Assembly: GCA_933207985.1 (NCBI GenBank) | Contig: OW240921.1 | Location: 98,287,366 to 98,351,365 of the forward strand | DNA length: 64,000 bases | Source: Pelobates cultripes | Lineage: Eukaryota; Chordata; Amphibia; Anura; Pelobatidae | Reading direction: 5' to 3' | Shown: positions 22,550 to 34,675 of the stretch, one piece after another | Numbering within the stretch: position 1 is the first letter of the stretch | Layout: each line of letters opens with the position of its first letter | Position numbers and translations under genes: made by a program | The notes under the pieces: model-generated | Told to the model about the DNA's origin: nothing | Database searches by the model: none | Seen by the model: the letters and a program-made list of their open reading frames with translations, nothing else

Positions 22550-24306
22550 CAAATTATTTACAAAATTGATAGAAATATAATTTCTCAACTGAAAACCAAT
22601 TGTTTCCAATAGGCTAGTATTTAGACAGAAGACATTCCTGTCTTGTAATTAACTTTTTTTAAAAGGCAAAGATTCAATACATAGTTTTCAATTTAAAGTG
22701 ACACCTAAGCAAGAGGTTATTACCTTCTTATATTAGGGAAAATTGGATGTAACAACTATGCAATAAAACAAAAAAACAAAAAAATACAAGCATCTATAAG
22801 TTTATTGGCACATTTTTAAGCTTGTGTCTGCCATTCAGTTAAATCAATCTGTGATTTCATCCAAATTTGTGACAGTGGGGATATTTGTTTTACTGTTAAC
22901 CTCCCAACACAGTCCAATGCTTTTTGTAATAATTTTCTCCTGTTCACCTTTTGTTCTGCAAGGGGGCAACCTCCTTGTGTATGGATTACACTGCCTGGAA
23001 GGTATATAAGACTAAGTGTCAACTTGGGGAGCAGTCACCCTAATTCCCTTTACCCTTAGCAGACCTCATCAAGGTGTCATACCTCTCAATGGCGAGACAT
23101 AGACATTAATTTCATGATACCTGAATGTCTCAGTTCTTGCTGATACTATGTTCCATGAACAAATCCCTTTTTAGTAGTTCTAGCAACACTTTTTAGGCAT
23201 TGCTGCAGAGTAAAGATGTCATTTTTCAGCGTTTAGATATATTTGAAAAGTAATCTAATTTAGTAAGCACTCACATAGTAAGTATCTAACTTGGGGCTTA
23301 ACCCAATATGGCCATATGGTGAACTGAATCCCGATATTTGTTTGTTGAGATGAATGATTTTATTTGACCTTATAAAATGTAAGACTATGCGCTGTTCCTT
23401 AATTAGTGTTATGTATACATTTTGGTCACTAGGCAGCACCATTCCTGAAAAATGCATGTTCTGATTGTCCCCCAATTCACTTTTTCTCTAACCTGTCTCT
23501 GGCAGTTCATCATGAGACTGACTGAACATGCAAGAGTTTATATTCTGGGTCTGCTGCAGCGCCTGGCTGCCTATTATCTAAATCAAATACTTTTTTTAAT
23601 GGAAAGAAAAAAAATTCTATTTAATATAAAGAAAATCATGAATGGTTCAACCTCACGTGCAAATGTTGGCAAACAGATCTACTCCTAGACCAGCTGTTTC
23701 TATATACAATAAAATCGACGAAAGGCAAGATCTAGTAAGTGTATTAAAAGATGAGCCAACATTGTCTTCCTGATAAAAAAGCTTGATTTAATAACTCGTT
23801 TTATTGTAAGAATTAACATAATCTTGGCAATTACATCATATAAATTAACAAATTTGAAAGCCTGGAATGCATAATCCAACCTAAATGTGGCAGATGTCAG
23901 TTTAGCATTTCAAGACAGAGTCAAAATACATTTTAGTTATTAAAAGGGCATCATAGATATGAGAAAATCTATGCCATCATTTTAATATACCGGCACCTTT
24001 ATCGGTTTCCATTTAAAAAATATTAAAAATCTTCTTTTTTACTGTTTTTTTTTTATATTCATTTATCACTTTGTGAGTTTAGCAGGTTGTATTTGCCTAA
24101 AATAAAATGGGATGAAAATGGTTTAACAAAAAAAAAAAGCAAAGGCTGATATATTATATGTTTTAGATTTAAGTGGCCTTGCAAAAATGCTGAATACCAG
24201 ATCAAACGTGCACATAGATGACCTTAACATGCTCTCGATGAATCCTAAACAAAAGGCAGTAGCAGATATACCTAGGGGCTCTCTAAGGGTTCAGGGTCTG
24301 ATAGTT
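22550..24306. other. Non-coding stretch
   Basis: No gene or clear repeat recognised. Confidence 0.45.
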
Positions 24307-24366
24307 AATTGCAAGGGTTCTGGATCTAATGGTCCTAATTGCAAGGGTTCTGGATCTAATGGTCCT
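24307..24366. repeat. Perfect 30-bp tandem duplication
   Basis: The 30-base unit beginning AATTGCAAGGGTTCTGGATC occurs twice without any change. Because 30 is a multiple of three, the local frame shows a ten-residue direct repeat (NCKGSGSNGP). A single slippage or duplication event explains it. Confidence 0.95.
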
Positions 24367-24483
24367 TTTTTGTAAACGTTATTTTTCAGTTCGACAGAAG
24401 ACCCCACATAAGAAACACAGGAAATTCAACCACTTCCAGGCATTATTGATTAAGGAATGGCCTCCCTGGGCCGTCCTCATAAA

Positions 24484-25043
24484 TTAAAGGGTTACTTTAA
24501 CCCTTTGGAGTGGGGGGACCTCCTCTGTGTAATGGGCTCCCAGCTCCGATTGCAACAAAGTCTGAAAAAATATTTTTTTCACTTACCTGAATTCCATGTC
24601 CCATCCTCACGTCACTGGGGCTTATAGACAAGCCTGTGATTTGTGGCTCAGAGCTTATGCGAGTGCTCCGGGCCTGCATAGGAGGGAGGTGGAGAAAGTG
24701 AGGTATGCTATATATGTATATTTTTTAAAAGCCTACAATTGAGGGTGGTGAGAGGACATGTCCACAGGGAGGCTTGCTTACAAGGGGAAGATTTTAACGT
24801 CTGTCAGCAGAGTGCAGCATGCGCTGATGACAGACTTTTCTTATGCACAGAATTGGCATTAGACTGTCGAGTTCTGGGGTGCCAAAGTCACATGTGCTGG
24901 GGGTGCAACTACCCCCTAGCACACAATTATATATATCTCTTTATGCGCAGTGTTTCAATAGGAAACACTGCACATACTGACTCCTACCACCATGACCACT
25001 TCAAAACACTGAAGTGGTCATGGTCATTGGAGTAACCCTTTAA
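24484..25043. mobile_element. T2/Kolobok-like MITE, 560 bp
   Basis: Begins TTAAAGGGTTACTTTAACCC and ends TTGGAGTAACCCTTTAA, inverted ends bounded by TTAA. Near the right end, ACCATGACCACTTC and GAAGTGGTCATGGT form a sub-terminal hairpin. It is larger than the 277-bp element at 7,711. The 98-codon frame inside is not supported as a gene. Confidence 0.85.
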
Positions 25044-25655
25044 CAATTAAAATAGTGCATGCGCAACATGATTGGTTCTTCTTATCTCTTGCCCATGACT
25101 GCACACCAGAGGTGGACCCCACAACCTTGGATATATAATGACGGCCTAACTAGCCAGCCTATTCTATCTCCAGGTATTCATGTACAGTTTCATAGGTCGG
25201 TGGTGTAAAAAAATTTTTAAATGCTTCACTCAGCCGGGTTGTCAGTTTCTGCTGGATGACTGCAAGTAATTAATTATTTGCAGTTCTTTTACAACCCATG
25301 CCATGTTTAATTAATTGATTTCACTCCTACAATAAATAAACACATTGCGGTCTAATGCCAGGAGCACTTTTCATCGACAGACCCACCGCCTGAAAATGAA
25401 TCACAGGGTCCTAAGGTCCTATAGAAACATGGTACTATGGTAACTGTATGTGGGGGCATATTTTCTAAAAGAATAAACACAGATACATCTACTTCTTCTA
25501 TAGTAATTGAGGTGTCAATAATATGTTATGGCGATAGAGAGATAGTAAAGTAAACCAGAAAAAATATGATATTTCCTTTCTAAACTACAAAATATTTGCT
25601 ACTTTGTTTTCTTGGATTACAACAAAAAGAAACCGGATTCGTCTGATAGATGAAC
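25044..25655. other. Non-coding stretch
   Basis: No gene seen. CCTATAGAAACATGGTACTATGG near 25,418-25,440 resembles a CR1-type LINE tail but is too short to be sure. Confidence 0.4.
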
Positions 25656-25663
25656 TCTTAGAC

Positions 25664-25762
25664 CAGGCTTCCGCAAACTCCGGCCCTCAGTCTATTTCAT
25701 TCATAGAACCATGGTAGTTGTAGTTCAGCAACATCTGGAGGGCCGGAGTTTGGAGAAGCCTG
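25664..25762. mobile_element. Short hAT-like foldback MITE, 99 bp
   Basis: Starts CAGGCTTCCGCAAACTCCGG and ends CCGGAGTTTGGAGAAGCCTG. Flanking octamers TCTTAGAC (25,656-25,663) and TCTTAGGC (25,763-25,770) match at seven of eight positions, a clear hAT-type target duplication. Same family as 9,661 and 48,899, with part of the left arm missing. Confidence 0.88.
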
Positions 25763-25770
25763 TCTTAGGC

Positions 25771-28105
25771 CAATGCCTCAGACTTGCATGATGCCTTTAG
25801 GGAAAAAAAAAACAACGAATTTCCCGAGTATTTTAAATACTTGTGCAGTTTTAAAATGGGTGTATATTACCATAACAACCAAAGGATTGTACACCTGAAT
25901 GATGCAATATTTACCTCCACTGTCTGATAGTTAATTGAATAATAATGGAAATGTTAGAGAAACTCTGGTCCAAAATTCATATTTTTGTTGCATATGGTAA
26001 AGTAAAAAGCAAGTGGTTCAGACAAAGCGTTTTTAGTGCTAAGAGTGTTATTTGGTTTTGTAAGTCGAAGATAAAGTTGCTTAATTACATTAGGACACAT
26101 TCACTTGTACATTCTGTCAGATAAGGCTAGAGAGTATGTATAGCTGTAACGTCTGTATAAAATTAACTGCTGCATGCAATGATTCTCTATGACAGACCAT
26201 GGCAGCACTGCGCATCCCTGCTTAAAGTCACGGCACTCCTGGGTACGAGAGCCATAAAATATCATAAAGTATCCAGAGAGCTTGGAAGCTAAAAGCATTC
26301 TAACTACTATATCTATACTACTGTAAAGCCATTCAGAAGGTGGGAACTACTATACGTACTATAACAACTTCAAGAATAATAATGAGGTTGTTATAGTACC
26401 TACAGTGTTGCTTTCAGCGGATTGCCATATATGTTACTGCAATTATGTACAAACTGTCCCCATTAAAACTGAGGTAGCTTTCCCACAACGGAGCCGAAAA
26501 TTTTATTTTTTTGCGTTTTATTTTTCTTCTAGCCCATCGCTACACTTTCCAGTTCATAAAAATATCACTCCATGAACTCAGACTGATGCAGAATATCTTT
26601 CAATCACTTTCTGAGTGACTTTCAGGCTTTTATCAAAAGGAAAAGTGCTATAACGATGATAAAAGCATTTAGCTTTCTACAACAATAGTCTACTATCCCA
26701 AACACGTTTTATGCTGTTGTGCACTTGTTAACAAAATAAAATAAAATACAGTGCCTGTCCCACTTTTATGAAGTTCTTCAAACATGACTAACAGGTTAGT
26801 CTGAAACAAAACAGGAAAAAAAAATTCACCTAGAACTGTCTCTTTAAACCATTTTAACTTTTTTGATGGCTAACACCAGCTGTCTCAGGAAGTGGTGATT
26901 GCAGGAAAATGGGTTTGTGTTTCAGAGGTCTGATCTACATGACAGCATGGTCCAATTTTCTGTGTGTTTGGGCTTTTTGCGAGTCAAAAAACGTTCCAGT
27001 GGGCAAGGTAAAACCTTGAAAATTATTTTTTGCTGTTCGGAATTAGATTTTTAGATGATTTGTTAGTGTAAAGCTGGGGCTATTCTGGCATGAAATTGCT
27101 AAATATGTACCAATCAACAGAAAGCGTTACATTGATTTCAATGGATTTTTTTTTCCCCACTGCTTTAAGCGTCAGCGGTTTGCGTTGTAAAATTGACATA
27201 TATAGGACTAAATTTGCAACTCTTAATTATGTTTTAGCAAATGTTCACATCGGCACGGCTTCTTAAAAAAAATACTCTAAATGGTATGTGTGTACAGCTA
27301 TCTGAAATCAAACAGCATGAGCGAGTTGTGATTTATTTTGATTGTAAACCTAAAATGATTTTTCAGATATTTTACAAACTGGAGGAAAAAAGCAATATAT
27401 TTACCTGGGAACTTATTTATTTATTTATTTATTTTATTCGGTTTCTAGATTGGCGATAAATATTGCAGCAATGGTGGTTTAAAGGGGGAAAAAAACACTT
27501 GAGAATATTAGATTTGCAAAAGTGAACTTTGATTAAATATTTAAACTTACTGAGTGCTTTTTGTTAAATTAAGTATTTTTCTTTCAAAACAGAATCAGTT
27601 TTGTTTTAAGTGTAGTAATTTCGCTACATAGGCTAATTTCCATTTAATGTCTCTTATAAACATGCTTGTGATATAAACTGATTTAAACTTGTTTTTGGTT
27701 GATATAGTGTAGTATATTTAAAGTAACATGAAGGAATTGTAATGATTCAGATGCAATTATCCCCCAGGCCACTGGAGGAGATGTAACACTGCTTCCTGTG
27801 TTATGTCATAACCCTATAATCTGTATGGCAGAACAGAGAGCCCTTCATAATTTTTGCTTCTTCCCATTGGACATTCAGTAAAAGAGAAATGCACTCTGTG
27901 TGTCCATCCTGTACTATGGGTTTATTTACTGATGTCAGAATTGTAGTGAATTGAATTCCAACAATCTCACAATAACAGCATATTTTATCCTAAATGTTGC
28001 CATTCCCCAATTCAAGGAATGCAAAATAGAATAGATTTTTGCTATTTATGCATAGAGAGCTATGCTAGATAATTGGGAAGAATTGCTTTTTTTTTTTTTT
28101 TTTTT
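25771..28105. other. Non-coding stretch
   Basis: No gene recognised. A 15-bp inverted repeat (TACTATAACAACTTC / GAGGTTGTTATAGTA, one mismatch) lies near 26,357-26,398. A TTTA run occurs near 27,415-27,435 and a T homopolymer at about 28,087-28,106. Confidence 0.5.
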
Positions 28106-28613
28106 TGACACTATAGTCACCAGAACAACTACAGCTTAATAGTTCCCTTTAGGCATTTTCATGTAAACTCTGCCTTTTCAGAAAAAAAGGCAGTGTTTAC
28201 ATTGCCCCTAGGGACACCTCCAAGTGGCCACTCCCCAGATGGACACTGGATGTGCTTCCTGGCTCAGTGCTGTACAGTAAGCAGCCCTGCATGGGGACGC
28301 TGAATTTTCCTCATAGAGATGCATTGATTCAATGCATCTCTATGAGGAGGTCCTGATTGGGCAAAATTGCATTTGGTTCCTCCCCCTTGCAGATTTTAGC
28401 CAATTCAATGCTTTGCATTGGCTAAAAATCTGCAATTTTGATGTCACCAAGGGGGCGGGGCCAGCACTGGCAGACCCGTGTACAGCTGGAAAGAAGGAGA
28501 GTTTTAACCAATCTGAGGAGGCTGAGGGGGGTGCAAGCCACCTAAATGGTGGGTTTAGCACTATAGGGTCAGGAATACATGTTTGTGCTCCTGAACCTAT
28601 AGTGATCCTATAA
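28106..28613. mobile_element. T2-like MITE with degenerate ends, about 508 bp
   Basis: Left end TGACACTATAGTCACCAGAA and right end CTGAACCTATAGTGATCCTATAA are inverted repeats. The canonical TTAAAGG at the left is replaced by a T run. Inside are two large inverted repeats: GAGATGCATTGATTCAATGCATCTC, and GCAGATTTTTAGCC-type arms flanking 28,390-28,435. Frames of 73 and 93 codons across it mirror each other because of these palindromes and are not genes. Confidence 0.7.
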
Positions 28614-28930
28614 ATTCTCTATTTAACAAGTGTTTGCATACAAATAAAACCAAAAACACAGAACAGACCAATTACACAAACTGGATATTTTAGCCTTTAT
28701 TTTGGAATTTGAATTTCCGTTCACTATGATGCAGTAAATGGAAAATAAACCTCCATATGGCTGTGTCAGGGTTAATCACTAAAACGTTAATTGGTGGATG
28801 TTCACCATAGAATTACAAATTGTATGTGAATAGATCCAATCTACAATCAGAACTAATTTTGAGATTGCTTTCCATTCGGATGTTTTGACATGAGTTACAT
28901 TCTCCGTTGTTTACAAAATGATCCATTTAG
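28614..28930. other. Non-coding stretch
   Basis: No gene or clear repeat recognised. Confidence 0.4.
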
Positions 28931-29080
28931 AATTTGGGCCTAAATAGCCCAACTAAAGCCAGCAAATTATGGTGGATAGAACAATTAGGGATAAAATATC
29001 CATGCTTTAATTAGAGTTAAGTTGGATTTTTCTAAATTTGCTATTTTGGCCTAAAATTTTAAATGCGGTTTTCAGTTCAT
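28931..29080. mobile_element. Degenerate GAATTC-type palindromic MITE
   Basis: Arms GAATTTGGGCCTAAATAGCC and GCTATTTTGGCCTAAAATTT face each other with a divergent centre. This matches the family layout seen at 36,861. Confidence 0.5.
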
Positions 29081-29166
29081 TGTATAGTGAATACATTATT
29101 GTATGCAAGATGTTTCTACAAGTGATACATCAGTGGTAGAACTACAAGGGTGGCAATGGTCTGGGC

Positions 29167-29314
29167 CAGTGATGGCTAACCGTGACACCATAAATTGTTT
29201 CTGGACTACATTTCCCTATGATGCTCAGCTAGCTTTTAGACTCTAAAAACTAGCTCAGCATCATGGGAAATGTAGTCCAGAAACAATTTATGGTGTCATG
29301 GTTAGCCATCACTG
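29167..29314. mobile_element. hAT-like foldback MITE, 148 bp
   Basis: Starts CAGTGATGGCTAACCGTGAC and ends with its near-exact reverse complement. The arms (about 70 bp each) continue through TTTCTGGACTACATTTCCC to a short centre. Flanking octamers GTCTGGGC (29,159-29,166) and GTCTGGAG (29,315-29,322) match at six of eight positions. The 5' CAGTGATGG terminus is hAT-like. A subfamily separate from 9,661. Confidence 0.88.
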
Positions 29315-29399
29315 GTCTGGAGTTCTATCAGTAAAGGGGGGCCTCGAGCTGACATTGACATACAAAGAATCAAACATTCACTTCAAGGGTTATACACTA

Positions 29400-29548
29400 A
29401 AGTGAGAATTCATAGAAAATCCAAAGTTAATTTTAAATCCGAACTGGAAGCACAGCTGACTTATGGAATGTTTCCAGATCGGCAAGTTTTACCTTGTATT
29501 TGAAATTCACTTTGAATTTCACTTTCATGAATAACCGTGTCAGAGTTC
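29400..29548. mobile_element. GAATTC-type palindromic MITE copy
   Basis: Begins GTGAGAATTCATAGAAAATC and ends TTTGAAATTCACTTTGAATT followed by CATGAATAACCGTGTCAG. Imperfect inverted repeat of the same family as 36,861-36,998. Confidence 0.6.
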
Positions 29549-30191
29549 TATTTCAGAGGGGCACCATGTCTGAACTGGCTTGCAACGAGATCAAAAGATC
29601 TCTCTGACAGACCCTGCACTCCCTCACTAGAGTGAGAGAGTTCCCGTTTAAGGTTCTGGCGATTCTAAATTGATTGATGCCAGCGCTGAGTCATTCACTG
29701 AGCAACGGATCAGATGGAGCGCTGTGATCTGTACCAGCACCTAGAATCCTGTTCTATCCCCATCACACTGTCAGGCATTATAACCCCTTTTTGCCCTCAC
29801 AACAGTTACCCAATCCACACACACGTTCCCCACATAGGCACAACATTTTCATCCTCTTCCCCGTGCAACCTGCAATCACATACTCAACACATACAGCCTC
29901 CCTTCTACACACAGCCAATCCCCCAAAATAACACAAACAGTATTTGCCCCCACACACAACCCTCACATGCAGTATTCGACACACACATTGACCGGTGGAG
30001 AGGCAGAGGGACAGTTAGTGGGTAAACAGAGAGGAGAGAGACTGGTAGGAAAACCGTCAATGTTGGGGACAGAAATACATTCAGCATGAGACAGATGGAA
30101 AGACACTGAAGAACAATAGATATTCAAAATATTTCTGAGCTGAGAAGAGAGATGTCGGGGAAATATATAAACTAGATTTTTTTTGTCTAGG
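29549..30191. other. Non-coding stretch, partly CA/CCC-rich
   Basis: No gene supported. 29,800-29,990 is rich in CACA and CCC, which keeps frames open on both strands (60-103 codons) without any domain. Confidence 0.45.
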
Positions 30192-30255
30192 GCAGTGGTA
30201 GGAATCCTTCTACACTCCAGACGTTGTGGACTACATCTCCCATAATGCTGACAAA
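30192..30255. mobile_element. Half of a hAT-like MITE
   Basis: GGGCAGTGGTAGGAATCC and then GGACTACATCTCCCATAATG resemble the left half of the CAGTG-type element at 29,167. The right half is missing or unrecognisable. Confidence 0.4.
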
Positions 30256-32305
30256 GTATCAATCCTTGGAGCCTGCCAAAGTTTGGGGAACCTTCAATTC
30301 TTGCACCAGGGCCCTATGGTCTCCAATTATGCCCCTGTAAATCACTGTTACATACATATCAGGGACTTGAATCTCTTTGGCCGATTGTTTAAGAAATTTC
30401 AATATTTTGCGATCTACTGACCAGGGCACAGGCGTTCCATCGATAACTGTTTTTCTCTCACATTTACCTGAGTTCTAGTGAGAGAAAACAAAATGTTGTA
30501 TTGTTGAATAGCTGATCATGGGAGCCTTTCAGAAGTCTTAATTTAGGACACCTCCTTAAATGGGAACTGATGTGCTTAAAGAAGACTGTACTTTCAAAAG
30601 CTTTCCCCGTGCCAGCTGTGCGATGCATAATTTATATCCGATCTATTCAACAATGTCCTCGAAAGCGGTAATCCTGACCGTTTTAGCATTTCTTGGATGA
30701 AGATGTCATTGAACATTTAGCATTGTATTTCAGAGTATTGTGCTTGGCATTATTAAAAGAAAACAAAATTTAAAAAAACGATGTGTTAGAAACATTCAGA
30801 TTAGATTTTAACTGACTGTAGTATTACTATTTTAAATTTTAGATCTCTTCGATGCCTTATAGTTTTTGGGTCTATCTTCAGATTTCCATGCCCAGGAATG
30901 TGATTTTTAGCAAGATATTGATATCTTAGGGCAACTGACATCCCCTGTAAAACTGTTTGTCCCTTCTCAGTTTTTAGATACGAAATGGTTTATTACTTCT
31001 GCTTGTGTTGTAAGAAGATAACTTTAAAATAAACGTAGGGACTCTACCCTCTAAGCAACATTACTGCTACAGCTTACTATAGTGGTTAGGTTACTTGCAG
31101 TGCCCTGGCGCCATCCTCGGATTGAATATAAAACTATTAAGGAATGTTTTTGATATAAACCGGGACTTTACCTATTGTGTAGAGACCCCCACATTGTGGC
31201 CATATTGATAATCTGTAGTTAATACTTCTACATTCTCAATGCCATTTTCACCCGCCTGGGGGATATTAATTATCTCAGGATATTGGGGGCAGGTTAGCCC
31301 ATTTCATAAACTATTTGATATAAAATCAGGGGACACTATAGTGAGTTGTTGCTTTTAGGTTGATTAGCAGCCCCCTTTTAAGCACATCAAGTTCTCCTGA
31401 AACTCAAAGGCCTGCCAACAAGTCTGCTTATATGCCATCCCATTTACACCAGGTGCCAATGGGTATTTTATATCACACATGCATCAGAAGATCTCCCAGA
31501 CATCCCACAATGCAACTGATGGATGTGGTGTAGGTGCAGAGATAACGTTTTGGTGCTAAAGTTTAATTTTTTGTGCAGAGTTACAGTGAATAAAATTATA
31601 ATTAAAATGATTTGGTTGCAAAGGTGTTACATAGATGATGGCCTTCTTTAAAGAAAAATGTCCTCTACAAAATTTCTAAGGATTTCAACTTCATAAGGAT
31701 ATTCTTTATCTCCATCACAGTCCGGTTCCTTTTGTTATATTTAGTAATTTGGCCTACATTTTAAAATTGCTTGGTCAGATGCCACCAGCTGGCTGTTGAG
31801 TGAGTGACTCTGTGTATTCCAGAATGCCATGTCTTGCTCATTTAGAATATTTGGATATCCTTCTATATGGTCTCGTTAAGTCACAATCATTCCATTGTGG
31901 AATAAATAAAGGAGGTAAGGCAACTGTTTGTCCCTGAAGGGTGGGTTGCGGTGGCATGCACATATTAAAAAAAAAAAAAAAAAAAGTTTTATACCCACAT
32001 AAAACTCACAGGTCCCTGAGTTTATAGTCCTGATGATCCGTGCATGTTATAAATATCTTGAGCATGGTCTCAACATGCATTCACTTCCAACATCTCTGTA
32101 CGTGCACATCATAGACTGACAGCCTTATCAGCCCTTTTAATTATCCCAGTGGGCCAGTCCTGAACCAGAGAGCAACATGATTGTGTAAGACTAGTCCAAG
32201 CACAAAACCATATAGTGCTGGACTAGTCAAGGCACTGTAGAATTCCTTCCTAAGGCCTCACTCTTGCAGTACTCCACCAGGACGCAGGCCAAAACTACCC
32301 ATACT
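30256..32305. other. Non-coding stretch with MITE scraps
   Basis: No gene recognised. GGGGACACTATAGTGAG at about 31,330 and ACTATAGTGGTTAGGTTACT near 31,076 resemble T2-type MITE ends without partners. An A homopolymer lies at 31,967-31,985. Confidence 0.5.
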
Positions 32306-32319
32306 ACTTTTATGGCAGT

Positions 32320-32441
32320 AACATAAAACAAGATAGCACTCCCAGGACTTATTCAATCAAAAAAATATAAAACTTAACTTTTAATCAGTATCCAAAAAAC
32401 AGATCGACGTTTCAGTCTGTTAACCACAGACTTTCATCAGG
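32320..32441 (-). mobile_element. Penelope-like short retroelement insertion, 122 bp, 14-bp target duplication
   Basis: The 14-bp sequence ACTTTTATGGCAGT occurs on both sides (32,306-32,319 and 32,442-32,455), so the 122 bp between is a discrete insertion. Read on the minus strand it begins CCTGATGAAAGTCTGTGG, continues with ACAGACTGAAACGTC, then a T-rich tail and GGGAGTGCTATCTTG. The order of core, hairpin, GAAACGT and a GGAGTGC-type 3' part is repeated elsewhere in the window. Variable-length target duplications and 5' truncation fit a retroelement. Assignment to Penelope-like elements is inferred from the ribozyme-like core. Confidence 0.72.
32406..32440 (-). ncRNA. Hammerhead-ribozyme-like core
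   Basis: On the minus strand CTGATGA (32,440-32,434) is followed, after one A, by a perfect 7-bp stem AGTCTGT/ACAGACT with loop GGTTA, then GAAAC and GTC (32,408-32,406). This is the hammerhead layout: CUGANGA, stem II, GAAA, then a UH cleavage context. Stem III would be only the self-complementary ACGU, as in dimer-forming minimal hammerheads. Helix I is nearly absent because the insertion starts one base before CTGATGA, so this copy alone is unlikely to cleave. Seen: the motif and stem. Inferred: ribozyme ancestry. Confidence 0.5.
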
Positions 32442-32455
32442 ACTTTTATGGCAGT

Positions 32456-33250
32456 TATATGGAGCTGCTGCCTACAAGCACTGCATGCCAGGGGCCTGAG
32501 GGTGCTGTTGGCCCGTCTTGCCAGCCTTTCCCCAAAAACAGAATAATTAAAGATCAGATTGTTTTGACAGGATGGTCCACATGAGGTTAATGCAGAACTA
32601 TAGTTTCCATTTTCCTTGACTGCCTTCTCCATCTCCCTGACACTTGCATTGTGCTCTTACATACGACCTGAGGAGTCCAGACTCTGTAATCTAAAATGCA
32701 GTTTTATGTTGTGACAACTTTCAGATGAGACATAAGAGCAGTGAAAGTTGTTATATTTTATTCAAAAGGAAACCTTCACATTCACCTCCTGTATTTTCCT
32801 ACCATTAAACCGGACCCTTTTTTTTTTTTATTCCTTAGTGTCTGATTCTAGCTGATTATTAAGCTTTTTGTCTTGTTCTCTCCATTTTCTTCCTTGGTAT
32901 GTTATTTTTAGCACATAGTCAATGTGACATTGCCAATCATGCACCCCCAGAGCCTTTACATCTGATAGACAGGCCAGCCCTGCCAGTATCAGTCTGCTAG
33001 GTCTCAACACAATCTACCTGTACCTGGATTACAAGCCCCTCAGGTCTTAACTTCTCTCTTGCTAAGCCCAAATTCTGAATCCTCCCTTCTCAGGATTCAT
33101 TCGTCCACATCTCTCCTGCACTTCATACTAGCAGACAGAAGATTGCTCCTGTTATGCAGCCTGGGGCAAAGAAATATGTGAATGTAGTAAAGAAAGGAAA
33201 GAGAACATGCCACACCACATGTTGTAACAGTGGTAGAGAGAGAGTCAGTG
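32456..33250. other. Non-coding stretch
   Basis: No gene recognised. A T homopolymer lies at about 32,818-32,829. Confidence 0.45.
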
Positions 33251-34189
33251 TTGAAGGGACACTTCACTGCTCAAATAAAAATTCACTGTTTAGTAGATGT
33301 CTCCAATAAAAGCATGTATGCATTTAATTATGTTTTTTTTTTTTTCATTGGGGTAAATATAAAAACAGCTGGCAAAACCTGCAGATCTCTTGCCTGCAGC
33401 TTTACAAGGCCTCCCCTACTAACCCCGCCCAGACTTTCTGTGGCTGTCCAATCACAGACTTCCCAATGCTACTCACTGAGAGGTTTTTGCAAGACAGGTG
33501 CTCTGTGCAATTGCTGCCTCTTAAAGGACCACTCTAGGCACCCAGACCACTTCAGCTTAATGAAGTGTTCTGGGTGCCAGGTCCTTCTAGGGTTAACCCA
33601 TTTTTTCATAAACATAGTAGTTTCAGAGAAACTGCTATGTTTATCAATGGGTTAAGCCTTCCCCTATTTCCTCTAGTGGCTGTCTCATTGACAGCCACTA
33701 GAGGCGCTTGCGTGCTTCTCACTGTGATTTTCACAGTGAGAGCACACCAGCGTCCATAGGAAAGCATTGAGAATGCTTTCCTATGTGACCGGCTGAATGC
33801 GCGCGCAGCTCTTGCCGCGCGTGCGCATTCAGCCGATGGGGCGGATCGGAGGAGGAGAGGAGGCAGAGAGCTCTCCGCCCAGCGCTGGAAAAAGGTAAGT
33901 TTAACCCCTTTTTCCCCTTTCCAGAGCCGGGCGGGAGGGGGTCCCTGAGGGTGGGGGCACCCTCAGGGCACTATAGTGCCAGGAAAACGAGTATGTTTGT
34001 TTTCCTGGCACTATAGTGGTCCTTTAAATTTAGCTCCACTTAGCTAAACAAACCAGGAAGTAACAGGACCAATTGTGTGCCAATTTCTATTCAAATCTGT
34101 ACTTTTTGTAAAATGGAAAAAGAAGAGGACACACTATTTACACTATTCAGCAAACTTAAGTGTTTTAGGGGTCTGAAGTATCCCTTTAA
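33251..34189. mobile_element. Outer T2-like MITE, split by a second MITE
   Basis: Left end TTGAAGGGACACTTCACTG and right end GTCTGAAGTATCCCTTTAA are imperfect inverted repeats. Removing the inner element at 33,521-34,027 leaves about 430 bp, a size usual for these MITEs here. The outer element is therefore older than the inner one. Its first TTAA has changed to TTGA. Confidence 0.7.
33521..34027. mobile_element. Inner T2/Kolobok-like MITE, 507 bp
   Basis: Begins TTAAAGGACCACTCTAGGC and ends GCACTATAGTGGTCCTTTAA. Internal inverted repeats include CCTCTAGTGGCTGTC / GACAGCCACTAGAGG (33,671-33,705) and TTCTCACTGTG / CACAGTGAGA. Near the right end AGTGCCAGGAAAAC and GTTTTCCTGGCACT form a sub-terminal hairpin. 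The element at 35,679 is a relative in the opposite orientation. No coding capacity. Confidence 0.88.
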
Positions 34190-34675
34190 ATTAACTATCT
34201 TATGGTCCACCAATCCTCTGTTTTTTTTTTTCTTGTTTCACATATTACTATTAACAATTAATTTAGTCAAGTGTTAAGCAAAACATTCCCTGACAGATGA
34301 ACTTATCCTGACCGGCAGTTCATCATTTTAATGTATCCTGCACTGTGTACAAAACGACTGATGCATCCCCAAAAATACTGTGTTTGTACTGAATGCAGTA
34401 TGTGCATGACTTCTGGTGCTGAAAAATTGAATTTTATGATTACCATAAATTTAATATAAATATTTGAAAGGGTAATTGGGATACATTTACATTTCCCTGA
34501 TTGCAAAATAGTTCTAGCAGCACTTGGAATATTTTAGTATATTTTCACCGTGTACACAAATGGTTATGGTGTACTGTACCCAGCCTGTCTGGGGATTCCA
34601 GGTGTTGTTTTAAGCTGCATATTAAATGATTCAGAGTTCTGTTTTTTGCCCACTGGCTCACTTTAACTCTTTTTT
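34190..34675. other. Non-coding stretch
   Basis: No gene or clear repeat recognised, apart from T homopolymers near 34,220 and 34,670. Confidence 0.45.
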
